Positions 1 through 13,800 of a stretch of DNA of 64,000 bases are shown here, in pieces (within the stretch, counting starts at the first letter, position 1; every line of letters begins with the position of its first letter). The position numbers were made by a program, and so were the translations under genes. Source of the stretch: Dryas octopetala. Lineage: Eukaryota > Streptophyta > Magnoliopsida > Rosales > Rosaceae. The DNA is taken from assembly GCA_963921425.1 (NCBI GenBank), contig OY992837.1, positions 8,777,896-8,841,895 of the forward strand, written 5' to 3'. The notes under the pieces were generated by a model. That model was given only the letters and a program-made list of their open reading frames with translations. It ran no database searches and was not told the origin of the DNA.

Positions 1-326
1 AAATGAGGTGAAAACATCTATGTTTTCAAGCCTTACGTAAATGGCCTTAGAAAGACCAAGGACCCATGATCTAAATCATTCGAGTACCAACTGATATTGA
101 TTAAGATGGGAAAAGTGCTCTTCTTACATGACTGCACCATTTATATAATGCCCTCAAACGTGAAACTTTATAATTTCTCATCTAGCCAAAGGCTTGGGGT
201 TACCTGTGGGAAGCACTGCTGTTATAGTAGAATTGTACCTGGGGGGTCACCAGACATTTAGAAGTTGCTATGTTCATGCTATCATACAATGTGCAAACCA
301 CTGATAATACTATGGTTTGGGTGCAG

Positions 327-503
327 ATTCCTGTAACTTATGCTGGCGGTGTCACTGTAATGGCTGATTTAGAGAGGATAAAGGTGGCAGGGCTGGGGCA
401 CGTGGATGTTACTGTTGGCAGCGCTTTGGATGTTTTTGGGGGCAGCTTGCCTTACAAAGACGTGGTTGCTTGGCATACCCGGCAGGAAGCCTTGACTGTT
501 TAG
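327..503 (+). CDS. HISN3: HisA-type isomerase (HISN3-like), last exon only
   Basis: This is the C-terminal exon of 1-(5-phosphoribosyl)-5-[(5-phosphoribosylamino)methylideneamino]imidazole-4-carboxamide isomerase, the plastid TIM-barrel enzyme that opens the aminoaldose ring in histidine biosynthesis. The frame follows an acceptor CAG ending at 326, starts with IPVTYAGGV and contains [23 protein letters not shown] and YKDVVAWH, as in plant HISN3 C termini. The phosphate-binding AGGV and GSALD loops are visible. The stop is at 501-503. The remaining exons lie left of the window; nothing in 1-326 matches the expected preceding exon, so I read it as intron. The in-frame ATG at 270 lies inside that intron and is not a start. 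A poly(A) signal AATAAA is at 603-608. Confidence 0.88.
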   Translation: MPVTYAGGVTVMADLERIKVAGLGHVDVTVGSALDVFGGSLPYKDVVAWHTRQEALTV

Positions 504-1770
504 TGCATCCCTATGATCTTTTGGTGTGTGCATTATTTGATATCTAGGTTCTTGTGGCCTATATATTTTGAAAAATGCAGAGAGTTCAGTTGTGTAACTT
601 ACAATAAAAAGGCACCTTGTAACTTGTGACCAGAAGCTATTAAATTTGGAGGTCCCTTAATTTATGGTCTTTTTTTTAGGGTAGTGATTTTCTTACTCCT
701 GTTTTGTACACTTGCACTCTCTTTTGTTTCTCTTCTTTTATTTGCTCAATTATCAAGACATACAACCAAAAGAATGAGTGCAAACCTACAAAATTTGAGT
801 GTTAAAATCGTCACCCTTTTTTTATTATTTATTTTATAGACACATTGTATACTTACATTGTGCATGACCAATCCATCTTACCAGTCAACCCTATTTTGTA
901 TATTTGATTCTCGTTTCCTCATCTTATCGATGGGTGGAAGAGTTCTTTCTATTTTAACTGAAAATACCAGATAAATTTTAATTTAGATGCGAAATTCTAT
1001 TTAAATTTGAAGGAAAAATTATAAACAATAAAAACAAATGAAAAAAATTATAGGATCCAAATCCTATATACTTGTTACATAGAAATTTTTTTCTGTCCAT
1101 GAAATTCATATCATTAATGTGATGTGATTTCTATCAAATTTTAAATTTTAAACAACATGGGTTCTGCCAATAGTGATTATGTGTCATTTGACTCATTTGA
1201 TTATTAGTTTATTGTATTATATTAACGTAATAATATAGTATAACCGTAATAGTAAAGTTTTTTGGCAGGCTCTGAAAATCGAGAGACTCTTCCATGGCAT
1301 GCCCCAATTTAGATCACAAAATAAGCCTCAATAACTCTATGTTAATGCTTACATCGCATATGATTTGGTCTAGAAAATATTGCACTTATAACCTACTAAT
1401 ATAAAATGAAATCCAAATTATATTGTACACGATCATATATTCATATCATGTTATTATGCTCATGTAATATAATCAATTATTGTTTAAAGATGATTTGTAT
1501 TTAAAAACTATACAAGTTTTTGTTCAATAGTAATTGGAAAACGAGAGGTTGTTAATTTAAAAATATGTCTTGTTTTTTTTGTTATGTGAAGAATATGAAT
1601 TTGAACTTGAGACATCTTTCAACATTAAAGAGAATAGCTAATCTTGGCCAAAAAAAAAAAAAAAGAGATCAGCTAATTTGTGACTTCATGTATTTAGATG
1701 AAAACACTTGAACCTTTCATATGCTAATATTGGATATTTAAACACATTTTATTACCCAAAAAATTCCGAG
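504..1770. other. Intergenic: HISN3 3' region and AT-rich spacer
   Basis: The first 120 bases are probably the 3' UTR of the HISN3-like gene, with AATAAA at 603-608. The rest is AT-rich DNA with homopolymer runs. No coding frame or clear repeat was seen. Confidence 0.6.
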
Positions 1771-1778
1771 TATATAAG
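1771..1778 (+). promoter_or_regulatory. TATA box of the SOUL gene
   Basis: TATATAAG lies about 150 bases before the ATG at 1930. A CT-rich stretch (1870-1898), typical of plant 5' UTRs, lies between them. Confidence 0.5.
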
Positions 1779-1929
1779 GAAATGACTTTTTTAGTGACAA
1801 TAATACCGAATATGATATTTGACCCCAAAAAAAAGAAATTCCCGGGAAAATAATAACCACCTATATCTCAGTCTATCACTCACTCTCTCTCTCTCTCTGC
1901 AACAGAAATTCAAAACCAAAAACAGAAAA

Positions 1930-3041
1930 ATGCTTCTCCGCAAGCCTTCAATGTTCACTCAAACAACTCCATTCTCATCCAAAACCCAAACTTTCACTTC
2001 CCTTTCAGGAAACCCCAACAGACCCATCACCATCTGCATGGCCACCACCGACCGAGCCAGAGCCACCGTCCCCTCTCCGCCGCAGCGAAGAAGGACCATG
2101 TCCGCTTTCGAAGCCCGAATCTCCCTCGTCGCCGCTCTCGCTTCCCAAGCCTCCTCTCTCTCCCAGCGGCGTAAATGTTCAACTCGAAATCTTCGTTTAT
2201 TTACATGTGTATAATCATCCATTGTACTAATTTTTTCGACGTTTGGCCCCTTCTGTTCTTGCAGTTTTGCTCGAATTGGCTACCGAGACCGCCAAGTACG
2301 TCTTCCCCAAACAGTTCGAGGCTCGTACTCTCGAGGAAGCCCTCATGTCAGGTATTATTTCTGGTTGATGCTTGCAATTTGCTACATTTTTATTTTTGCA
2401 TTTTTTGAAATTTAAATTTGGGTATATTGGTGTAGTTCCGGACCTCGAAACAGTGAAGTTCAAGGTTCTGAGTAGGAGAGACCAGTATGAGATTAGAGAA
2501 GTTGAGGTATTATTGCATTTTTTTTCTTTTTTCTAATTCACTGTCTCATGAATGTATGTCTAAACTGGGGTTGTGATTGTGTGAAATCAGCCTTACTTTA
2601 TAGCAGAGACAACAATGCCCGGAAAGACTGGTTTTGATTTCAATGGTGCCTCTAAATCCTTCAATGTCTTAGCTGAATACCTGTTTGGTAAGGTACTTTG
2701 AAATTTCTTCCTTTTTTTTCTTGGTTTTTATTTTTTTTAATTTTTTTTCTGTTGCTCGATGATATACCATTTTATAATCCATCTAACCCTGTTTGGGTAA
2801 CTTGCCTTGTTCTTCGGCTGTTTAAGAATACAACAAAGGAGAAAATGGAGATGACCACACCGGTTTTTACACGAAAAGCTCAATCTGATGGGGTGAAAAT
2901 GGAAATGACAACTCCAGTGATAACAAAGAGGGTAAATTTTCTGCCTGCATCTTATGTTAATAATATCTGCAGTTTTTTGAATGATCAAATTTGGACGATA
3001 CTGTGCATATTTCAAACGCACTTGTGATGTGCCTATTGAAC

Positions 3042-3102
<61 letters not shown>

Positions 3103-4226
3103 CCTCCCTCCCTCCCCCCCTCCCTGGAGGGAGGGAGGGTTAATTAAAATTAAAATGTAATAGCTGAAGTTCTGTTGACATTACATGTTCTTCCATTTGA
3201 AACTTTCAAATGCTTATAATTGTGTGCAAAACAATTGTAGGGAACTGGTGACACCAAATATTAGTTCATGATTTATGTAGTTTGTTGTGGTGGTCTCACT
3301 TCTTTGTTCCATCATTTTGGAGTTGAATCTTTATTCTTTAGATTATGTTTTTTGTATGATGGAATTGGTCAGTTTAGCTGTGAAATGTATGGATTTACTT
3401 TTTTGGTGCCTTTCCAAAGATTTTATATCTTTTCTCTCTCCTTTAATCACAATCTAATTTAACTATAATTATATCTAGCTGGAAGATCAAGATACATGGC
3501 AGATGTCCTTTGTCATTCCCTCGAAGTATGGTGCCAATTTGCCATTGCCTAAAGATCCATCTGTAAGGATCAAAGAGGTCTCAAGGAAAATAGTTGCAGT
3601 TGTTACTTTTTCAGGTCTGTCCTCTCCTTAATCTATTGGCTGCATTCATATTTTGGGAATTTGATTATTATATTGCAAAGTATAGATGATTGTATGTGTT
3701 AAATTCAATTCGTTTGGGTATCCATCAGTAATTTGAGCATAATGAGATTTATCACCTTGTGTTCTTTTGTAATTTAAATTTGGATAAATAACACTTTAAT
3801 TGCAAGAAAGTGGTAATAATTGCAGTTTCAATTGCACAGAGAGTAGTTTGTGATTCGATAAGTCTAGAGTTGCCAACTGTATCATGATGCAGTTTATGTT
3901 CACTTCTTGATGTAAAATCAGGTTTTGTTACTAATGAGGAAGTTAAGCAACGAGAATCCAAGTTAAGGGAAGCTTTGAAAAATGATAGTCAGTTCCAAGT
4001 GAAGGAGGGCACTTCAGTCGAAGTTGCACAGGTAAGGTCATCACTGAATTATTAACGAAAAATGTTAGAACAATCCAATTTCAAGGTGCTTTATGTACAC
4101 ACTCATATTCAAATTGTCAGTTACATTCTTTCCCATTTACTGTGATTGCAGTATAATCCACCATTTACACTTCCATTTCAACGGCGTAATGAGATTGGTC
4201 TGGAAGTTGAAAGTAGAGAGGAATAA
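1930..4226 (+). CDS. Chloroplast SOUL heme-binding protein, 8 exons
   Basis: A SOUL/HBP family protein resembling Arabidopsis At3g10130 (plastid heme-binding-like protein), thought to bind tetrapyrroles. Exons: 1930-2170, 2265-2351, 2436-2506, 2591-2692, 2827-2931, 3479-3614, 3922-4031, 4152-4226. All junctions are GT-AG and in phase, giving 308 aa, close to the 309 aa I recall for At3g10130. Residues 1 to about 60 are Ser/Thr/Arg-rich with few acids, as in a plastid transit peptide. The SOUL domain fills the C-terminal two thirds: [17 protein letters not shown], then the duplicated MEMTTPV motif in exon 5, [10 protein letters not shown], and [15 protein letters not shown] before the stop. 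The ATG at 1930 is chosen over an in-frame ATG at 1819 because the latter would put CT-rich UTR into the protein. Intron 5 carries a long (TC)n tract. Function in vivo is inferred from the family. Confidence 0.9.
3045..3138. repeat. (TC)n-(TCCC)n microsatellite with hairpin
   Basis: About 27 TC units are followed by TCCC units, a C7 run and an inverted GGGAGGG copy, so CCCTCCC-TGGA-GGGAGGG can fold back. It lies in intron 5 of the SOUL gene. Confidence 0.85.
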
Positions 4227-7200
4227 TAGTTCCTATTACAGAAATTACAATATTGTGGTCTATCGACTATACACCATTTCTCCTGTAAAGAAACTAAGGC
4301 CAGCTGGTTGGATATGGGCACAATCAAATATCATTATGTAATGTCATATGGTATTTGAATATTGTATAGGGACTACATAAAGTTTGTGACATAGAAATCT
4401 TACGTTTCAATTACAAGCACGTGATTGGGATGAAACATGATTGAAAGTTTGTGATGTAAAATCATCAGATGTATATTGTCTACTAGCATCATATGTTCTT
4501 ACCTGGTGCTATTGAATAGTACACTCTGTAAATTAGCATTTGAGTCCTTACAAGCAGAATAATTTCGGAGTATCTGATAGCAGATGTTGCACAAAGCACA
4601 TTGGTTTGGGTTCTTTAAGAGGCTCCTCCACAATTGTGAAAGTCAGTACTCCTTTTTGGGTAACGTGATTGTATTAAACCTCTGTGTACCCAACAATTAT
4701 TCTAGGGCCAAGGGGTGGGGTCGGGTGGAGGGATTTTAAATGGTGGCTAGAGTTCTTAGTAAACAGCTCTCTATGTATCTATCCTTTTGGAGTTCTCATT
4801 TGAATTCAGGTAAAGTTATATGTACATAGACTTTCAGTTGTTGAATGCTTATCAGTTTTCAGCATATGGGTGATAGAGGACACATGTAAATAAACACCCC
4901 AGTTCTGTTTTACTCCTTTTCGTTCTCATCCTCTTTAAGTTTCTGCCCTTTCTTGCATTTTCTTAGCAGTATATAAATTCATTTATCATCTGGGGAAAAC
5001 TCTGTTACTTGACCTGATAAACTTATTGATACAATGATACATAAAAAGGTGAGAGTAGTTTAATTGGAATGTGAAATGCTTATGTCATTGTATAATGCTT
5101 GCATGACACGTGTCAACCAATATGCAAAAGCAGGCTATCCAAATAAGTCCGTCTACTCCTTTATATTGGAAGCCAAAATGACTAGTGGCACCCTAGTCAA
5201 TCAGAAGGCTTTATAGTGGGCATAATTGACAAAGTGGAGTTTGAATATATTACCACTCACTAGATACACAAAGGATCTTGTATGGCCTCCTTTTTGTTCT
5301 TCAGAGAATTCAGAGAAAAATACATGTCATAAACACAAGACATAGTAACCACGTACTAACCATAATCCAAACATGAAATGCCAATAGAACAATTTTTTGC
5401 TATAAAGAAATCTAAAATATTTGTACTTTTTCTAGGGCCTTTTCTTTCTAGATCTTGTTTCCTATCAAACAGGAGGGGCCTAAGTTTGTGTTGGGAGAAG
5501 CTGATAGGACAATACAGGGTAGATAGAAAATTTCTATTTCAGAGGAGGTTAAACTACTATCATACTTGGGCTGGATACTAGTTAAAAAGTTTCTGCATGC
5601 TTTGCAATATTATGGAACAAACTAGTTCTTGTAATGGAGTATCCTTCTACTTTGAAATTCAAATGTATTATGGCAGGTAACACTGTGTACTTAATGCAAC
5701 CAGTAGACACTAGTCATTTTGGCTTTCCTATGCCTTATGTCACTCCAACCATTATACCAACTACTTATTAAGAGTTATGTTACATACTTGACTGTATGGA
5801 TGACACAATAAGGGATTGTGCTGTATACGTCCGTTTGGTACAAATTCACTGAATCTATGGAGGCTTTCAGGTGTGAGATATGGGATGATGTTCTGGTGTT
5901 CTGTATCATATGGAGTTTCAGCTATCCATTTGATTGAAATCGGTCCTGTAAGTTCTGCATCATATTTTGTTGTATATTTTTTATTTCCTTGTGTAATGTT
6001 TGAGGGGTTTGGATATAGGGCTTGAGATTTTATAAATTTCTGCATTGGTGAAGGTATTATGAGTAAAGGTATACATTTGTTTTCGGTGTTTTATAAATTA
6101 TATCAGGTTTTTTCATTATTGTAAAACAATCTAGTGCTGAGAAATATTTTAACTTGAGACTCATATGGTGTGGTATGTGCAAAGATAGTCAAGTACAGTC
6201 AGCCTTCTGTAACTCTATATATTTCCTTTGTTTTTTCTTCATCCTCCTGCTTTTTAATTCCTCATATTTTTCCAGTCAAGAGAGTTGGTGTCTTTCTTTG
6301 CTGACTGTCCTTTGCAGGAAGCTAGGATACTGTACCAAGGGAAGATATTATTGGGTTGGGATTTAAATCTGTGGAACTTTTGTTTTCTTTTCTTAAGACT
6401 CTTAATAGGAGAAGCAGTGTGAATGCATGGGATTTGTAAAGCACAGTCCTATGCAGCAGTAACACATCTCCCTAATGCTACTGGAACCACCATGATTGGA
6501 ATATGAAACAAACCAAAGGTATGATAGCCTAAGCTTTTCTTTCATGAGATACACACACAAAGCAATTTTACTAGAGAAAGTTGGCTTGGCCCATCAGTTA
6601 ATTATGGTAAATAGCACAATGCTCTCATAATGGGAGCACTATAGCAGCACCACCACAAAAAGTAATAATTATGGATGTATAGAATTGATAATCAAATGCA
6701 AATTAGCAAAGGCAATACCTCATCAATGCATACATTACTTTCTATGTTCTTTTTCGACCTTTTTGTGATTTGGCAGGTGAGGCTGAAGGCTCAAGGGGCT
6801 AACTCATACAGTCATATGTATTGCCACATCACCCTCTTGTCATATGGCAAACGGTAACATACTTTCGATATTCGTTGTCGGGCAATTTCTCCCCCTCTTT
6901 ACTGACAGTTGGGCACAATATTGTGTGAAATTACTTGACAATTCAATTGTTTACATTGAATCGTACATCTTTTGCAAGGTCATGTTTATATTATTTCTAT
7001 CCTAATCAACCCTCTATCTTTTTTCTTGCATGTTTTCTTTTCCCCCTGTTTTGGGGCTGCTTGGTTGTGACTTGCCATATGCTTGAAACTTGAGAGACAT
7101 GCATGGGAGCAAAGTTTGAAATGGCACGCAGATTTTATAATTAAAAAGCAGAATACTAAGAGAAGTATATATTTTTAAGCACTTGTATGTGAGAAGAAAA

Positions 7201-7360
7201 AAGCTAAACTGTATTTTTGCAATATCTTTCATGGATACACTGTTCACTTTATATGTATGTAAGACTACAGATACCATTCAGGCAGAGAGGGCATATACTT
7301 TTTTTTTTTTCTTTTTGCTTGATAGGAGAGATGATTATGTATAATAGGGACATGTTATTG
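4227..7360. other. Intergenic: no gene recognised
   Basis: The first few hundred bases probably include the SOUL 3' UTR; the right end holds the 3' UTR of the minus-strand PADRE gene. Short frames of 60-94 codons lack homology or codon bias that I recognise. No structured repeat was seen. Confidence 0.5.
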
Positions 7361-7840
7361 CTAGATTACTTCAGGTATGCTCTCTAAAACAGGTTTCCAC
7401 CCTTCACAGTTACCATCTTCTTTGAAGTTGTCAGTCTTATGTATGCTTTTTTCACTTTGAAGATGAGAAACCATGTCATCAACTGAAACGCCTCCCTTTC
7501 TCAACATCTCCTGCAGTTCTTTCTTGCTTATAACTATCTTAATCCTTACCACCTTAGTTTCGTGTTCAGCTTCAACTTCGGGATTAGTCGAAAACCGCAC
7601 CTTCTTCTGGGAAGCCTTTTTCGGAGGTAAAGGAAGAGGCACAAGATAGTACAGGCGACCACCAAGCAGTTTGGTGTCTGGCCGGAGATGCTGGTAGACT
7701 GGACTCGTCTCAGAGATTGCATGGCCTGAAAATTCTGACAACACCTGGTAAACCTTTATGGGTGCTCTGTATTCCAGGATTTTTCCGTCTGGTTTCATAA
7801 TCTTTGTAACGTTTTCTTGCAGAACCAAGCAGTTCCCCAT
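7361..7840 (-). CDS. PADRE (DUF4228) domain protein
   Basis: A single-exon protein of 159 aa in the plant PADRE/DUF4228 family. Members are small, stress- and pathogen-induced and of unclear biochemical role. It starts MGNCLVLQE, so Gly2 is a plausible N-myristoylation site next to Cys4; the in-frame ATG five codons upstream (7855) would bury this signal, so I start at 7840. The hallmark is PDTKLLGGRLYYLVPLPLPP near the middle, preceded by the usual beta-strand segment with KIMKPDGKILEYRAPIKVYQVL. The C-terminal half is charged, with a helical RIKIVISKKELQEMLRKG segment and a probably disordered tail. Length and lack of introns fit the family. Confidence 0.88.
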   Translation of the reverse strand: MGNCLVLQENVTKIMKPDGKILEYRAPIKVYQVLSEFSGHAISETSPVYQHLRPDTKLLGGRLYYLVPLPLPPKKASQKKVRFSTNPEVEAEHETKVVRIKIVISKKELQEMLRKGGVSVDDMVSHLQSEKSIHKTDNFKEDGNCEGWKPVLESIPEVI

Positions 7841-10800
7841 GGTTCTGTTTATCACAGCTTGGTGACAGAACTTTGATGGTTACAAAATTGGGGGTTATGA
7901 GTGAGGGATGTTGGGAATAAAGACTTGCTGTATTTAAATGAGATGGTTACACACTTTCCCCTCATATTTCTTCAATATTACAGATATGCCTTGTTTCTCT
8001 CTGGACCCCAACTTGCTGAATTAGTTTTGTATTAAGCTGGACTCAGAGTTCATGACAAGTGGGTAATCATAGCTTTTAGATACACTAGAGTTGGGTGGAT
8101 AAAACGCTTGGTGAGTAAGAAAAGTTGTACGCAACAATATATTGAACATATCAAACATTATGTAGTTTACAATAGGATTAGTACTAAGCAAATATGCAAT
8201 CATTAAAGCATAAATTTGATTACTTCTCTCTTAGTTGTTGTACGAGTCGACTCGTCGAGTCATAAGAATATGAGTCAAATCAGTGGTGTGAACCTTGCAT
8301 TTGTGCTAAGAGTGGATTATCACCAGACCCTAATTAATGGTCCCTATCAAAGCAGTAAAAGATCAGCTAAGATCCAGTAGGGCCACTGAAAGAGCTCAGT
8401 GGTTGACTACTGTGCCTCCGTTTGACTATCTTTTTGCAACATTGTTCTGCTTTAAAACATTGCTTATTGAGGTCGGTAAAAGACAGTAAGGCATTTTCCT
8501 CTTCCATGGTGTCTGGATGCCAAATTAAAGGGCATTTTTCATATTTACAAATGAGTTTGAACCAGAAAAAGGGAAAACGACCAATATTTTTGCAAGTCCA
8601 TTCCCCAATCCCTCTTGAAATAGGACTGTCAAGTCGACTTATATTTTCCATGCGGATATAATATTTATGACCAATAAATCGTCATTTTAGGGTTTAAGGT
8701 TAAACATTTGATAATTTAATGGATTCACAAAACTATATAGTTCTAAGATCATATCTTATGAGGAGCATATATGGGTGCATTTCTTAGACAAAAGTGTGAC
8801 CATCAACTTTTGTTATATATGCATGGTTGCACAACAAAAGTAGATAAATGAAGGTGTTGGATCAAAATATCTATGTTCCTGCAATAAGATCATATATGTT
8901 GAGATATATGGAAGGGCTGGTGAAGAGTAAATTAGAGCCTCAAACTCCTCCAAGTGGTTATCAAAGCTACCCCCCAAAGGGTCCCTATCAAAGACAAGTA
9001 CTACGCGTCAGTTATATAGGCATATCTTTTTACAGTACTGGTCCATCCGAGGCGCACTCAGGTAGAGTCAGTGAGGTAAGGTTAAGGTTAGCCAATTGCA
9101 CCTTTCTTTTCTCGGTAGAATTTTCGTAATTAAGATGACTCCTTTTGGACGAAAGCTAAACTATTTTAGCACAAAATAGAAATTATTACTTTTATAACTC
9201 TTTGGATATTTTGTTAGACCAAAGTATCCTCGACTATAACTCCATGTATTATAATCTCAACCTATTTGACTTTAATATTTTTCGAATATCTTAATCTATT
9301 CGACTATAATCTCAACTTATTTGATACCTCGAGGTACTTTGATCCATTCGTATTTAAAATGGTTCATTGGAGATTAAATAGTTTAGTTTTCATTAAAAAA
9401 AAAAAGTTTCAGTTTGTTTACCTTGTCCTCGTAATTTTATTGGAAGAAGATTGAAGAAGAAAAATGATATATGGGGTAGAATGGTGATTTAGAGCAAGAA
9501 TTTGGTCAATTTAAAGAGAGAATGGTATGGGAGATTTTTTATTTTTTTATTTTTTTATTCTTGATGAGCTATGAAAAGGATGGAGACCCACTTGAGTCTT
9601 GATGTATAGCTATAGCCTATGGGGCAAGAATCATGGGGATAAGAGTGTTCTTAATAGAAAGAATGTAGGCAGGCAGTGGGTTTAGTGCTCAGTGATGTTG
9701 TCAACACGCATGCCTGATCTATATATATATATATATATATATTTTAGATTATGAATATGTTGTTAATTACTAGTGGAGGTAGAAATTCATCCCACTCCTT
9801 AGAAATTTCAAGCAAGAAAAGGCACAGTACATGCAACATATAGACAATGACTTGGAACTTAATTTCTGTGACTTCATAACTGGGGCATTTTACTCGCATG
9901 ATCGCATCCAAGCTTTCTTTTATTTAGGAAATAAAATAATAGGCACATACTAAATATGTTTAGACAATATTTAAAACATTTGAGAATAATTCAAGAGTGA
10001 GTGCATTCTATTATATTAGATCTCATACTAATATATATTCTCCTTTGGTAATCATGTCCTGCAATTGCCTGCCATTTTATCATTTTACAGTTGACCCAGT
10101 CAGTCTCTCATTGATTATGGGATAATATATATATATATGCAAACATGGCCCAAAAGAAGGATTAAAAAATATATATATATGATCTTGTAATTGGAAGAGT
10201 ATTGAAAGTGCTATTATGAGAAATCAAAATGATGGGAATATTTTTTTTGTGAACACAAAATGATGATCTTTGAAAACATAATATATAAAATTTTCTTGAT
10301 TTATTTAACTTATAAAACACGATGAGATTTATATGTCAAATTTTAAAATGGCTATTATGAGGGACTGTTTTATATATAGGAACCTTTAGATTAATTTAAT
10401 AATACATATTTAACCTCATTCATACTCATTTTATTACACAATAACCCGTTTTAAATTATTAACCTTTAAAAAAAAAACTTTACTCAAACGGGCCAAACCT
10501 ATTTTATTTCTCGTCCAGTTTTATACTTTATCCGCTTATCAGTTTACCCCATACTATTTTTATAAGATTTGTGAAAATTACATATTAGATTTTTAACTAT
10601 AAAATTTGGAGGTTAAAATCAACAAATTATGTACTATTTGATTAATTTAAAGACTTTTATAAAACTATCCCTCACATTCCGTCATAATTAACCCATCATA
10701 TTAGCAGGCCGGCAGAACTCATGTAAAATTTATAATCTATATTTTTTTGGGATGCGTGAATATGCAAATATGAATGAGGATAGCGACAACGGTGAGGATG

Positions 10801-13800
10801 GTGATCATAATGGTAGTGATGGCTATGGTGGTGATGGTGGCGACGCAACAGTACTACTAGTAGTAGTAGTGGTGGCGGCTGCATGGTGGTGGGAGTGACA
10901 ACGGGTTAGAGCTCTAGTGATACACCCACACCTAATGCTAGAATTTGGAAACTGAAAAAGAAAATATATACAGTAAGGTTAATCACTCTATTTAATAGAT
11001 TATGCTTAATTAGTGTTTGGTTGGATCAAGTCACAGTAAGGTTTTTGCTTGAACTTATAGATTAAAGACATTTTATATATAAGAGAAGAATAAGATTGCT
11101 TAATATACCCAATACATCGGTGAAAGTGTCATTTCTTTATAAAATAAATCATGAATCTTTCATTATAGCTTTTCAAAAGGAAAATTTATCCCAAAATCAC
11201 TGATATACTTGGCAAACAAAAACAGGCTCTTCAACTTACAGGAAGAGAAGATTTTTTCCCAGCTAAAAGAAACCATGTCAATATGAATGATGGAGATACC
11301 AAATCTCTGTCCTTTACTCAATGCTTTGAAACTTGAAGATATTCTAGAATATGGCATGCAAACAAGTAATTAATATAAGCTCTCTTTCGTGGCCAAAAAA
11401 AAAAAAAAGTATAAGCTCTCTTTCTCAGCTCTCATCAGCTTTAAATTTTTGCTTTTTTGATTCTAGTAAGGTTAAGATATATGGTGTCACTATGTCAGCA
11501 TGATGGATGGACTTTTATGTATTAAAAAAAGACCCACTTATTTGATCTAGCATGCCATGCATGCATCGATTTTTCAAGCAAACCCATTTAAAGTGGCAAG
11601 CTTTTATATATAAAAATGTATGTACATGCTTCAGTTCCACGAAAATAACAAATTTTCTTTCAAATTTCTATGTATTTTCTTTGTGAACAAGGATTTAGTA
11701 CCATCTAATTCCTACCGATCGATGCAGTACTTGTTCATCTATATTATAACAGGTGAATTAATAACGTCACGTTATGGCACACCAAATAATTTTGGTGCTT
11801 ATATGTCTAACTAGCTGCTTCTTTCTGAAAGAAGAAAGATCCCCTTTTAATTCCTTCACGTTTGGAAATGAAGTTGGTTTCCTGAACCCCAAGTGGAAAA
11901 GCAACTGTTTCTCATTAGACTTTAGAGAGATCAACAGTATTCCTTTCTCATGCTCATCTGAATATCTGATATAGTCTTAAAGTGATTCTCCTTTAAGACA
12001 AAGGGAGCTAGCCAGGCTGAATTTTCCTCCAACATTCCCCTCCCTCTGATTAATTTTTTATTTTGTGGCTTCTAGATTGGGTCAGGGACTCAAGGGGGGG
12101 AGGGGACCATGTATATATGGTCGGCTGACATGGCACTGTACCAGATCATGACACTTGTCACCCTGTGGTTGGACTGCGCCACCGCCTTTAGAATTCCATT
12201 GATAGCATGGCTTGTTATTTTTGACCCGATCAGTTTAATAAAGTGCCTAATTTAGTCACTAATGAAACTTTTTTAGTTAGACTACTACTGAAGCTTTGTG
12301 GTCCTGGCAAATTCCATGTGTCACTTACATATATATGCCGTTGTGGTATGTTGATGCGTACTTATTATAACAATTATTATGACGAGCGAGCTATTAACAC
12401 ATGGACTTATGTCATGCCACATTATTACTCTTATTTCTGATTGTATCTGCTGGTGGTGGTGTGAAGTAATGGACTTCAATATTGTGAGAGAGCTTGTAAG
12501 AGTAAAGAGATCGAGACTCAATGTGTTCATGTGTTGGACATATGTACAGATTTCTCTGCTAAGACAAGTATTGGGTACTCACTACCTCAGATATATATAT
12601 AATTCTCTCCTTGAAGACAACATGCAACCATTGGTGTGAGATATATTAATGGCTTATATATAATTCTAAACATCATGGTGTTGATGTACTTCATGCAATT
12701 GTTCAACTTTCATAGATCATTCATCTTAGTTTTCATTTAATGAATTAACCATGCATAACTTGCATCTTAATTAGTTTTCTATGAAAATAATGTCCTCATA
12801 TATATATATGTATATATATCACAGCATGAGTTCATATCACAGTATGATCACAAATCCTAGAAGCTTTTCTAGCCTTATAAACAGTAATTCTTGAACTAAA
12901 GCATCACATGGTATATATGCCATAGCAGAGTAAAAAAGAGAGAAAACAAATTGAAAACTCTTTTTTGTGTTCCTCTGTCTATCCAGAAAACAAAACAACA
13001 AACAGTCTACCCCTAATAGAACACAAGTAGTGAGAATAGAGGTGCATTCTTTTTCTGGGTCATGGAGTAATGGAGTCACTCATGCATGCATGGTGGCAAC
13101 CAAGTCAGCCGCCCCATTAATGGCTTGTCACAGGTGAGTCCTTGCACAAGAGTACTTTGAAATTTGAATGCCTATAAGAATAGGGGCTATCTCAAATGGG
13201 AAGAGTTGACGTTAGAAAGATCCCTTTAGGCCTGCGTTTGGGTACGTTTCCACATAATTTGCTTGGAACCCTATGCATCCAATGTGTCCAAAAATAAACA
13301 CGTACTCTTTCTTAAAGCTAAAAAGGCTTCAGCTACCAGACAGTTTTTCTCCAACAATAAAGTCCCCATCCTTTCAAGTTTCAACTGTTCTCATTATCTC
13401 ATATCTTAAAAAAAATATTATTAAAAAGAAATAAACAAATCTAGGCCTTCAACATTACAGTAGGGTGCATTTTATTCTTCCAAGGCTGGTCCACTAGAAG
13501 AGGAGAATTGCAACCTCAAATGGGTGCAAAACAACAAAAAAAAACCTTCCCATTCGTATGCACCTAACTGCCTCTTCCTCATTACGTGACAAACACAATG
13601 ACTGTATGCACCCGTTTACTCTTAAATTGAAATATGCCTTAATTGCATGTGTGTTGAGAAGCTCAATTTCATAATTGTGTCATTGACTTTAAATATTTCA
13701 TTTATTTATGAATTGGCATTTTGGCATGATTCACATGTACAATATTGTTGCATGTTGGTAGCAGAAAACCCAAAGGCAAAAGCAGAGGGGAATTCTTGTA

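Noticed and set aside
8367..8661. Overlapping frames of 94 and 79 codons on opposite strands
   Set aside because: I considered a GRF-type zinc finger because of the WTCKN...CPLIWH spacing, but the key Cys/His pattern is incomplete and there is no gene context.
8848..9129. 93-codon plus-strand frame
   Set aside because: No recognisable family, no leader or terminator features, and no splice partner.
10696..10884. His/Leu/Pro-rich minus-strand frame
   Set aside because: It arises from GGT/GAT/TAG trinucleotide-rich DNA; there is no domain, promoter or splice context.
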